Shown here piece by piece: positions 42,019 to 49,872 of a DNA stretch of 64,000 bases; within the stretch, counting starts at the first letter, position 1, and the number at the start of each line of letters is the position of its first letter. Source of the DNA: Chromatiaceae bacterium (GTDB lineage Bacteria > Pseudomonadota > Gammaproteobacteria > Chromatiales > Chromatiaceae); contig JACKMU010000004.1 of assembly GCA_024235215.1 (NCBI GenBank), forward strand, positions 62,001-126,000, read 5' to 3'. The notes under the pieces were generated by a model that did no database searches, was not told where the DNA came from, and worked only from the letters and a program-made list of their open reading frames with translations. The translations under genes were made by a program, and so were the position numbers.

Positions 42019-43425
42019 CTACACCTCCAGCTCCAACTCCCTGATCTTTCTTGTCAAGGTGTTCCTGCCCCAGCCCAGCAACTTGGCCGCCTCCTGCCGT
42101 CGCCCACCGGTGCGTTCGAGCGCCACCTCGATCATAATGCTTTCAAAGGCGGGAGTTGCCTCCTGTAACAGGTTTTCCTGGCCCTGCTGTAAACGTCTTA
42201 TCGCCCAATTGCGCAAACTACGCCGCCAATCCTGTCCAATAGGAGCATCCTCATCGACCTCTCTGTTGCGAACTTCAGATGGCAGATCCTCCAAATGGAT
42301 CTCATGGCTGGATGCCATCACCGTCAGCCAACGGGCCATATTCTCCAACTGCCGCACATTCCCCGGCCAATCCATTTTCTCCAGCTCAACCAGCGCCTCC
42401 GGCAGCAGCACCTTGCTCTCCACCTCCAATTCGGCAGCGGCACGGGCGAGAAAATGGTACATCAGCAACCCGATATCCTCCCTTCGTTCCCGTAGAGAGG
42501 GAACATGCACTCTGATCACATTGAGCCGGTGAAAAAGATCCTCCCGAAAACGACCCTCCTTTACCAACCGCTCGAGGTTCTGATGCGTGGCGGCGATGAT
42601 TCTTACATCGACGGCAATGGGTAGATGTCCTCCTACCCGGTAAAATTTACCCTCTGCCAACACCCGCAACAACCGGGTCTGCAATTCGGCCGGCATATCA
42701 CCAATCTCATCCAGGAAAAGAGTGCCGCCGTCGGCCTGTTCGAAACGCCCGACCCGCCGCGATTGTGCTCCGGTGAATGCACCCCGTTCGTGCCCGAAAA
42801 GCTCCGATTCCATCAAATCCCTGGGTATCGCCGCCATATTCAGCGCGATGAAAGGCTTGTCACTGCGTGGACTGTGTCGATGCAAAGCCTGTGCCACCAG
42901 CTCCTTGCCAGTGCCTGACTCGCCATTGATCAGTACGGTAATATTGGATCTTGCCAAGCGGCCTATCGCCCGGAACACTTCCTGCATTGCCGGCGCCTCA
43001 CCAACGATTTCAGGCGCCCTCAAAACTTGCTCCTCACTGCTCTCCAACCGGCCACGACTCTTGCGGCAGGCTCTGGTCACCTGCTCAATCGCTTCATTGA
43101 TGTCAAAGGGTTTGGGCAGATACTCGAATGCACCACTGTGGTAAGCCGATACGGCACTCTCCAAGTCGGAGTGGGCGGTCATGATGATCACTGGAAGATC
43201 CGGATAGTGTTCATTGATGCTGATCAGGAGCGAGAGTCCGTCAATACCGGGCATGCGTACATCCGACACGATCGCATCCGGACGCTCCCGGGAGAGCGCT
43301 GCCATGATCCCATTGGCATTCTCGTAAGTGGTCACCTCCATTCCTGCTTTCTCCAGTGCTTTCTCCAGCACCCAGCGGATGGAGCGATCATCATCAATGA
43401 CCCAGATTTTATGACTTCTTTGCAT
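42019..43425 (-). CDS. glnG: nitrogen regulation response regulator NtrC
   Basis: Activator of sigma-54 promoters under nitrogen limitation. 468 residues: receiver domain with phospho-acceptor D55 (VSDVRMPG); AAA+ domain with Walker A GESGTGKE, sigma-54 contact loop GAFTGA and LFLDEIGDMP; C-terminal Fis-type helix-turn-helix (RRQEAAKLLGWGRNTLTRKI). ATG 43425 overlaps the ntrB coding end by 17 bases, the usual coupling; the frame upstream is inside ntrB. A matching NtrC site and sigma-54 promoter lie before glnA in this window. Confidence 0.97.
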   Translation of the reverse strand: MQRSHKIWVIDDDRSIRWVLEKALEKAGMEVTTYENANGIMAALSRERPDAIVSDVRMPGIDGLSLLISINEHYPDLPVIIMTAHSDLESAVSAYHSGAFEYLPKPFDINEAIEQVTRACRKSRGRLESSEEQVLRAPEIVGEAPAMQEVFRAIGRLARSNITVLINGESGTGKELVAQALHRHSPRSDKPFIALNMAAIPRDLMESELFGHERGAFTGAQSRRVGRFEQADGGTLFLDEIGDMPAELQTRLLRVLAEGKFYRVGGHLPIAVDVRIIAATHQNLERLVKEGRFREDLFHRLNVIRVHVPSLRERREDIGLLMYHFLARAAAELEVESKVLLPEALVELEKMDWPGNVRQLENMARWLTVMASSHEIHLEDLPSEVRNREVDEDAPIGQDWRRSLRNWAIRRLQQGQENLLQEATPAFESIMIEVALERTGGRRQEAAKLLGWGRNTLTRKIRELELEV

Positions 43426-44506
43426 TCGGATTTTCCACTGGAAGCAATACGGTGAACTCCGTCTTACCCGGTTTGCTTTCGCACTCAACCAGGCCTCCGT
43501 GCATGCTGATCAGCGCTTGCGAGATGGAGAGTCCCAATCCCATGCCATCCTCGCTTGCGGTAACCATCGGGTAGAATATCTTCTCCCGTATCTCCTTCGG
43601 TACACCCTCTCCGTTGTCTTCAATGACCAGCTGCACCACCAGTCGGTGGCGTCTGTGGCCAATCGTGAACTGGCGTAAGATACGGCTACGCAATTGAATC
43701 TGACCACCAGCCACACCGCGCACCGCCCGAGCCGCATTGCGCACGATATTCAACAGTGCCTGAATTATCCGGTCGCTGTCGAGCAGCAGCTCCGGAATGC
43801 TGGGATCGTAGTCACGTACAAATTTGACATGTTCACCAAACTCTGCGGTAACCAAGTTGCGTACCCGTTCCAACAGGATATGGATGTTGACCTGGTTAAG
43901 CCGTGGAAGCTTGTTCGGGCCCAGCATGGTGTCAATCAGCGACTGCAGTCGGTCCGCTTCGGCGATGATTATCTTGGTGTACTCCTTGAGGGCTGCATCT
44001 TCCAACTCCTGCTCCAATAGCTGCGCGGCTCCCCGCAGTCCTCCCAACGGATTCTTGATCTCGTGAGCCATTCCGCGCACCAGTTCACGGGTAGCCTCAT
44101 GCTGGGTGAGCAGGCTCTCTTCCCGACTGATACGAAGCTGGCGGTCGATCTGCTGTAGTTCCACCAGGAGTCCCGGCTCGCCCTCTCTGGGGCTCAGCGG
44201 AATGACCGTGCAATCAACCGTCACAGAACGCTCTTCTGACAATGGCAGGCTCATCTCACGCTCGGTAAAAGGCCGACCGCTGTTGAGGGAACGTTTCAGG
44301 TTGGCATGTGCCAAGCCGCCGGGGCAATGGATCAGCGACTCGACGCTCTCGCCAATCACTTGTCGTGCACTGACCTGGAACAACACCTCTCCGGCAGGGT
44401 TCATAAAACGCAGTTTGAGATCACTATCAAACAGCAACGTCACCGTGTTCAGATTATCTAAAATCCGGGCTCGATAAGCGTTCAGTTTGAAGTCTGTGTT
44501 GTTCAT
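43409..44506 (-). CDS. glnL: nitrogen regulation sensor kinase NtrB
   Basis: Cytoplasmic histidine kinase/phosphatase that controls NtrC in response to PII. 365 residues: PAS domain (about 15-125), H-box with H148 in MAHEIKNPLGGLRG, and an HATPase domain (IEDNGEGVPKEI; GMGLGLSI). No membrane segment. It overlaps ntrC. The DUF4124 gene and glnA lie upstream on the same strand, the standard glnA-ntrBC neighbourhood. Confidence 0.97.
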   Translation of the reverse strand: MNNTDFKLNAYRARILDNLNTVTLLFDSDLKLRFMNPAGEVLFQVSARQVIGESVESLIHCPGGLAHANLKRSLNSGRPFTEREMSLPLSEERSVTVDCTVIPLSPREGEPGLLVELQQIDRQLRISREESLLTQHEATRELVRGMAHEIKNPLGGLRGAAQLLEQELEDAALKEYTKIIIAEADRLQSLIDTMLGPNKLPRLNQVNIHILLERVRNLVTAEFGEHVKFVRDYDPSIPELLLDSDRIIQALLNIVRNAARAVRGVAGGQIQLRSRILRQFTIGHRRHRLVVQLVIEDNGEGVPKEIREKIFYPMVTASEDGMGLGLSISQALISMHGGLVECESKPGKTEFTVLLPVENPNAKKS

Positions 44507-44715
44507 TCTGGTTGCAGTAGCAGCAAGAAACAGACCAAATAACGGGGAAATTGAAAATGACAGAAAAACGTGCTTTTTGAGCGTGTTACCGGGGTAAGTC
44601 TACGCCAACTTGGTCGGCAAATGCACCAAAACAGGGCGGTATTGATCTATCCGGAAGCAAAATGAGGAAGCGAAAACGGAAATAAGTGGCAAGCCATTAG
44701 AATCGGAGGGTTGAA

Positions 44716-45288
44716 CTATCCGTCGCTGGCGTTGCTGCTAAAAGGCGATGTAAGGGGTTCCGCCAGTCGTAACATATGAAAACTCATCGCACTCGAACGT
44801 TTCAGCTCGTTGTTGTTTTCATCAATGACGCTCACTTGCAGAGCGTGGGTGCCGCGGTCCGTATTTTGCAGTGTAATTTGGGTGGATTCCAGATCCTGCG
44901 CCGCCCGAACACCATCAAGATAGATCCGGATCTTGTGACCTGCAAGCAAACCCGGCCTCAACTCGACCGAAACATTCACCATTCCATCTATTGAACGTAT
45001 CACCTGATTGTTCTCCGGACTGGCGATACTGATAGATTCGTAATTGGCTGCCGCGGACGCATTCTCAGGCGGCACCGGCTCACTTTCCTGTGCTTCCGGA
45101 TTGGCAGCGCCGTTCTCACTTGCGCTGGGTGGGGTGTAAATTGAGGTTTCTTTCAGTTTGATCTGCTCCGCGCCGGCGCGCGGCTGGTCGGAAAAGTGGA
45201 TCTGGCCATTCTGATCGACCCAGCGGTAGACACCGGCATCGACAATACCGGTCGCGGCGAACAAACAGATAACGATAATCTTCTGCAT
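44716..45288 (-). CDS. DUF4124 domain periplasmic protein
   Basis: About 190 residues: signal peptide (IIVICLFAATGIVDA), DUF4124 motif (GVYRWVDQNGQIHFSDQP) just after it, a Pro/Glu/Ala-rich linker, then a C-terminal beta domain (QVIRSIDGMVNVSVELRPG). DUF4124 proteins are common near glnA-ntrBC in gammaproteobacteria; their function is unknown. The start could be ATG 45288 or 45300. The longer frame to 45399 runs into the glnA terminator and is unlikely. Confidence 0.82.
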   Translation of the reverse strand: MQKIIVICLFAATGIVDAGVYRWVDQNGQIHFSDQPRAGAEQIKLKETSIYTPPSASENGAANPEAQESEPVPPENASAAANYESISIASPENNQVIRSIDGMVNVSVELRPGLLAGHKIRIYLDGVRAAQDLESTQITLQNTDRGTHALQVSVIDENNNELKRSSAMSFHMLRLAEPLTSPFSSNASDG

Positions 45289-45390
45289 GAGTCGCAGCAT
45301 AGACCAACTGTCAGCGCACAACAATGAGCTCGGAGGACGAAAGGAGTAATTCTTCCGACTAACGTCTATCAGTTGAAACATCATCACAAA

Positions 45391-45423
45391 AAAGGGCACC
45401 TTCCGTTGTGGAAAGCGCCCTTT
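45391..45423 (-). terminator. rho-independent terminator of glnA
   Basis: Stem with AAAGGGC/GCCCTTT and an inner TTCC/GGAA pair separated by a small internal loop; on the minus strand it ends in GCCCTTTTTTG. It lies about 25 bp beyond the glnA stop. Confidence 0.8.
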
Positions 45424-45446
45424 GAGGCACTGCAGCTTGATGCGGA

Positions 45447-46853
45447 TTAGAGGCTGTAATACATATCGAACTCAACCGGATGGGTGGTCATTCGCAAGCG
45501 GGTCACCTCTTCCATCTTCAGCCTGATGTAGCCATCGATGAGATCGTCGGAGAAGACCCCACCCATCGTGAGATACTCACGGTCCGCGTCGAGTGCATCA
45601 AGCGCCTGGTCAAGACTGTGGCATACCGTTGGAATGGATCGCGCCTCTTCTGCAGGTAGATCATAAAGATCCTTGTCCATCGCCTCGCCCGGGTGAATCT
45701 TGTTCTGAATTCCATCCAGACCGGCCATCAACATCGCGGAGAAAGCCAGGTATGGGTTGGCGGTCGGATCTGGGAAACGCACCTCGATTCGACGTGCTTT
45801 GGGGCTGGAAACCCAAGGTATGCGGATAGAGGCCGAGCGGTTTCTCGCCGAATAGGCGAGCATTACCGGCGCTTCGAAACCAGGTACCAAACGTTTGTAG
45901 GAGTTGGTGGAGGCATTGGTGAACGCGTTCAGTGAACGCGCATGTTTGATGATACCGCCGATATAGTAGAGTGCCGTCTCGGAAAGGCCACCATACTGAT
46001 TACCAGCAAACAGGTTCTCGCCGCCTTTGGCGATGGACTGATGCACATGCATACCGGAACCATTGTCACCAACCAGTGGTTTGGGCATGAAGGTGACGGT
46101 CTTGCCGTAGGCGTGAGCCACATTCTGGATCACATATTTCATGATCTGGTTCTGGTCTGCGCGCTTGACCAACGTGCTGAATTTGGTGCCGATCTCGCAC
46201 TGACCCGCAGTGGCAACTTCGTGATGGTGAACTTCCACGCTGACACCCATCTCTTCCAGTGCCAGACACATGGCAGCACGGATATCGTTCAGCGAATCCA
46301 CCGGCGGTACAGGGAAGTAGCCACCCTTGAGGCCAGGGCGGTGACCAATATTTCCATCTTCATAAACACGCTCAGAGTTCCAGTGCGCCTCATCGGAATC
46401 GATCTTGTAAAAGCAACCGGAAATATCTGCGCCATGGCGCACGTCATCCAGAATGAAAAATTCCGGCTCGGGTCCAAAAAAGGCGGTATCTCCGATGCCG
46501 GTCGACTGCAAATAGGCTTCCGCACGCCTGGCCACGGAGCGGGGGTCGCGTTCGTACCCTTCCATGGTGCTTGGCTCGAGAATATCGCAACGGATAATGA
46601 GGGTCACCTCATCGGTGAAGGGATCGAGTACCGCTGTCGCCGGATCAGGCATCAGGATCATGTCCGATTCGTTGATACCCTTCCAGCCGGCGATCGATGA
46701 GCCGTCGAACATCTTGCCATCGGTAAAAAGATCATCGTCGATCACGCTAACGGGAACCGAGACGTGCTGATCCTTACCCCGGGTGTCGGTGAAACGGAAG
46801 TCAACGAACTTCACTTCTTTTTCTTTAATCATCTTCAGGACATTCGATGCCAT
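45447..46853 (-). CDS. glnA: type I glutamine synthetase
   Basis: Assimilates ammonium: glutamate + NH3 + ATP to glutamine. 468 residues, dodecameric class I-beta enzyme. Motifs: FDGSSIAGWKGINESDM near residue 50, NGSGMHVHQS (ATP region), and the adenylylation loop with the conserved tyrosine in KDLYDLPAEEA near residue 397, so control by GlnE is expected. ATG 46853 has GGAG six bases upstream; the ATG immediately before it (46856) is too close. A sigma-54 promoter and an NtrC site lie upstream; NtrBC genes are 1 kb downstream. Confidence 0.98.
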   Translation of the reverse strand: MASNVLKMIKEKEVKFVDFRFTDTRGKDQHVSVPVSVIDDDLFTDGKMFDGSSIAGWKGINESDMILMPDPATAVLDPFTDEVTLIIRCDILEPSTMEGYERDPRSVARRAEAYLQSTGIGDTAFFGPEPEFFILDDVRHGADISGCFYKIDSDEAHWNSERVYEDGNIGHRPGLKGGYFPVPPVDSLNDIRAAMCLALEEMGVSVEVHHHEVATAGQCEIGTKFSTLVKRADQNQIMKYVIQNVAHAYGKTVTFMPKPLVGDNGSGMHVHQSIAKGGENLFAGNQYGGLSETALYYIGGIIKHARSLNAFTNASTNSYKRLVPGFEAPVMLAYSARNRSASIRIPWVSSPKARRIEVRFPDPTANPYLAFSAMLMAGLDGIQNKIHPGEAMDKDLYDLPAEEARSIPTVCHSLDQALDALDADREYLTMGGVFSDDLIDGYIRLKMEEVTRLRMTTHPVEFDMYYSL

Positions 46854-46963
46854 CATCTTCTCCAGCTTGGATGTAAAAATTGTCTAGTCGTAGTGACGAC
46901 CTGTCGTATAACGTTTACCGGACCAAAGAGGTCCACTGAAAACTAACGATCTGCCACAAATTA

Positions 46964-46978
46964 GCAGGAACCGTGCCA
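46964..46978 (-). promoter_or_regulatory. sigma-54 promoter of glnA
   Basis: Minus strand TGGCACGGTTCCTGC: exact -24 element TGGCAC and a -12 GC at the right 12-bp register. Transcription would start near 46952, about 100 bases before glnA. Confidence 0.85.
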
Positions 46979-47142
46979 TGGGAAAATCGCGTGCTCTCCG
47001 CTGAGTTCAGGATCATCAACAGTCCGGCTGACGGAATATAAAAAACTGTAGTTTCAGCGAGATAAGGATTTGTCTCCAGCAGTTCCGGAATCAATCAATT
47101 AATCTCTGCGAAGTTCTTTGGTACTATGTAAAAACTCGATAC

Positions 47143-47157
47143 GCACCATGTTGGTGC
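47143..47157. promoter_or_regulatory. NtrC-binding site upstream of glnA
   Basis: GCACCATGTTGGTGC is a full match to GCAC-N5-TGGTGC. It lies about 190-205 bp upstream of the predicted glnA transcription start. The rest of 46857-47290 shows no gene. Confidence 0.85.
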
Positions 47158-47290
47158 GCTTTAATCCGTAACTGCACAAATATCGGGCATCTTTTCCCTG
47201 CAATGGCGAGAGACCGGTGAAAATATACCGCAAGAATCTTTTTTTCGTCCAGGCAGTGGCACTGGAACTGACTGGACTCTGTACCCCGGG

Positions 47291-47521
47291 TCACCCTGCT
47301 CCCACCTCCAGCACCACCACATACTCGCCTTCCGTACTGTGCATCTCAACCACTCGATGACCATTGATACGGCACCATGCCGGGATATCATTAAGTGCAC
47401 CCGGGTCGCTGCAGTAAGCCACCACCAACGTACCTGCGGGAAGATTTGCCACGCTGTTCTGTACACGGATGACCGGCATCGGGCAGAGTAGACGCCGGGC
47501 ATCGACCAAAACCCGATTCAT
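47291..47521 (-). CDS. tusA: sulfur carrier protein TusA
   Basis: 76-residue TusA-type sulfurtransferase. The persulfide-carrying cysteine C13 is in LLCPMPVIRVQN (C-P-x-P motif), followed by the typical LPAGTLVVAYCSDPGA. TusA carries sulfur for tRNA thiolation, molybdenum cofactor or dissimilatory sulfur oxidation. Its ATG overlaps the stop of the upstream PP-loop gene (ATGA), so the pair is coupled, which favours tRNA thiolation as its job here. Confidence 0.93.
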   Translation of the reverse strand: MNRVLVDARRLLCPMPVIRVQNSVANLPAGTLVVAYCSDPGALNDIPAWCRINGHRVVEMHSTEGEYVVVLEVGAG

Positions 47522-48561
47522 AGATACCACTGCTCAGGAATACTCGACGCTGCCATCGGCTGCACGTTGAGCAGAAAGCTGGAGCCAGACGGTGTACGAA
47601 TCTCCATCTCGACCCTGGGCACATCTCTGCCTTTGCCGTAGCGGGCAACCAAACTGGCGGCCAGCTCGATATCCTTATCCCCCACCTCACCGTCAACCAG
47701 GGCAAGGGGTCCGGGATGACTCAGACTGACGATACTCAGGTACTGCTTGCGATATCCCTGCAGAAAGTTACCTTCCCCCTCTTCGCGTGCAATGATCACC
47801 TTGAAATGGGGTTTCGGCCTGAAGTGCCTGCCGACTTTCAGCAGCATGATGTCATCCAGTTCATACTCCTTGCGCCCCCGCGCCTGCCACAGGTCGGCGA
47901 GTTTGGAAGAGTACTGAGCATCCGTGAGAAAGCAGCAACCGCCTGCGGGCTGCGCAAAATCGTCGAATCCATAGTGCCTGGCCAAAGCGATCTGCGGTTT
48001 CCTGCCTCTGCCGGAGAGGGCAAGTAACTGTTCCCTGCTGACCCAGCCCATGCGCTCGGGTAACGTCTCCGGCAGATTGCGCGCTGAGAGCGGACGCAAC
48101 AGTCTCTCTTCGGCTCCCGATCTTTTTGAGACCAGCGGCATCGTATCCTTGCGCTGGGACATTGGCCTCTGCCCGACGACCTCACCGGTTATCACAAAAT
48201 CAAATCCATGCTGCTGGCACCACTGATGCGCTTTCTGCACCATGAATATCTTACAATCCAGGCAAGGATTCAGATTGGCGCCGTAACCGTACCTGGGGTT
48301 GAACACCACCTGCTTGTATTCTTCGATGATGTCGACGATGTGCAGTTTGATGCCCAGCTGCTCTGCAACCCAGAGTGCATTGTTACGCTTGGGTTTGCTG
48401 CTGCTCCTTTTACGTATCGCGTGAGTATGCCCTTCGACGCAGAAACCGGTAAAAAAATTGATACCTTCAACATGAACACCTTGTTCCTGCACCAATTTCG
48501 CAGCCAACAGTGAGTCCAGCCCGCCCGAGATCATTGCCAGCGCTTTTCTCTGTTCAGTCAT
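47518..48561 (-). CDS. PP-loop ATP pyrophosphatase, MnmA/ThiI-like tRNA thiolation enzyme
   Basis: 347 residues. The N-type ATP pyrophosphatase P-loop SGGLDS is at residues 12-17. Two cysteine motifs at positions like those of MnmA follow: NPCLDCKIFM (about 98) and GGCCFLTD (about 206). The C-terminal third (from LKVGRHFRPKPHFKV) resembles the NFACT-R/DUF814-type RNA-binding domain. The predicted reaction is adenylation of a tRNA base and transfer of persulfide sulfur. TusA is directly coupled downstream and would be its sulfur donor. The exact base modified is not known; it is not the housekeeping MnmA by length and tail. Confidence 0.8.
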   Translation of the reverse strand: MTEQRKALAMISGGLDSLLAAKLVQEQGVHVEGINFFTGFCVEGHTHAIRKRSSSKPKRNNALWVAEQLGIKLHIVDIIEEYKQVVFNPRYGYGANLNPCLDCKIFMVQKAHQWCQQHGFDFVITGEVVGQRPMSQRKDTMPLVSKRSGAEERLLRPLSARNLPETLPERMGWVSREQLLALSGRGRKPQIALARHYGFDDFAQPAGGCCFLTDAQYSSKLADLWQARGRKEYELDDIMLLKVGRHFRPKPHFKVIIAREEGEGNFLQGYRKQYLSIVSLSHPGPLALVDGEVGDKDIELAASLVARYGKGRDVPRVEMEIRTPSGSSFLLNVQPMAASSIPEQWYL

Positions 48562-48945
48562 TGGTAAATTTGGGATTGTCGGTCACGCTTTGGTCAGGGG
48601 AGTATATGCTCTCACTGGAAGCACGCTTTCGTTTCCAGCGAATCGTCGGATTTTACCAGTTTCTCCCCCACTGCTGCCAATTTTCGTCAAGATTGCATCT
48701 AGCATCCACGAACAGTGGGATTACCACCATTGGCGCGATTTCCGTTTGCGAATTTAAGATTGAACTCATCCATTGTCGCATCAGTTGCCCGCATACCCAG
48801 ACCACTCTGATTCTCGTGCTGCGAATATCTGCCGGTTTTACCCATCACTAACTCATGCGCAGGTTAACAAAATCCCGATCAGCGACGATATAATCAGCAA
48901 CTGACTCTTAAACTCGGGAACCGAGGCTCGACCTGGTATTTACAG
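48562..48945. other. divergent gap between the PP-loop gene and glyQ
   Basis: No gene, tRNA or T-box leader seen. Promoters for both directions must lie here. The glyQ-proximal part is AT-rich (TATAATCAGC near 48889 is a possible -10 box). Confidence 0.4.
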
Positions 48946-49872
48946 ATGAACGATCAAAGCGCAGATTTAACCACCTTTCAGGGACTGGTGTTCGCTCTGG
49001 AAAAATATTGGGCCGATCAAGGCTGCGTGATATTGCAGCCTTATGACATGGAGGTGGGCGCCGGTACCTTTCACACCGCCACCTTTCTGCGCGCAATCGG
49101 ACCAGAGCCGTGGAACGCAGCATACGTACAGCCTTCGCGCCGGCCCACGGATGGTCGATATGGCGAAAATCCTAACCGACTGCAGCACTACTATCAGTAC
49201 CAAGTGGTGATGAAACCTTCTCCACTGGATATTCAGCAGCTCTACCTGGGCTCGCTGGAAATGCTGGGAATCGATCCGAAAGTACACGACATCCGATTCG
49301 TAGAGGACAACTGGGAGTCGCCCTCGCTGGGCGCCTGGGGTCTCGGCTGGGAAGTCTGGCTTAACGGGATGGAGGTAACCCAGTTCACTTATTTCCAACA
49401 GGTCGGGGGGCTGGATTGCCGTCCAGTGACCGGCGAGATCACCTACGGATTGGAACGCATCGCGATGTACCTGCAAGGGGTGAAAAGTGTCTTCGACGTA
49501 GTCTGGACACGTGGACCTCAGGGCGTGGTCACCTATGGTGATGTCTTCCTGCAGAATGAGTTCGAACAGTCGGCCTACAATTTCGAACATGCCGATGTGG
49601 ATTTTCATTTCCACTATTTCGATCATTGCGAACAAGAGAGCAAAAAACTGATCGGACTCGGTCTGCCATTGCCAGCTTACGAACAGGTTCTCAAAGCTTC
49701 CCATATCTTCAATCTGCTGGATGCTAGACACGCTATTTCAGTAACCGAAAGACAGCGATACATTCTTCGGGTGAGAACACTGGCCAGAGACGTAGCTCAA
49801 GCCTATTTTGATGCCAGAGAGAAGCTGGGCTTTCCAATGCTTGAATCTAACCGGGAGCAGGGCTATGAGTGA
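48946..49872 (+). CDS. glyQ: glycyl-tRNA synthetase alpha subunit
   Basis: Catalytic subunit of the bacterial alpha2beta2 glycyl-tRNA synthetase; forms glycyl-adenylate. 308 residues. Class II signatures: FHTATFLRAIGPEPWNAAYVQPSRRP (motif 2 region, shown in parts as usual), YQVVMKPSP, and GLERIAMYLQGV (motif 3). It overlaps glyS by 8 bases. The downstream genes gmhB and plsC form the conserved glyQS-gmhB-plsC run. Confidence 0.97.
   Translation: MNDQSADLTTFQGLVFALEKYWADQGCVILQPYDMEVGAGTFHTATFLRAIGPEPWNAAYVQPSRRPTDGRYGENPNRLQHYYQYQVVMKPSPLDIQQLYLGSLEMLGIDPKVHDIRFVEDNWESPSLGAWGLGWEVWLNGMEVTQFTYFQQVGGLDCRPVTGEITYGLERIAMYLQGVKSVFDVVWTRGPQGVVTYGDVFLQNEFEQSAYNFEHADVDFHFHYFDHCEQESKKLIGLGLPLPAYEQVLKASHIFNLLDARHAISVTERQRYILRVRTLARDVAQAYFDAREKLGFPMLESNREQGYE

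Noticed and set aside
48562..48945. T-box or other leader before glyQ
   Set aside because: No T-box sequence or terminator is present, and T-boxes are not expected in gammaproteobacteria.
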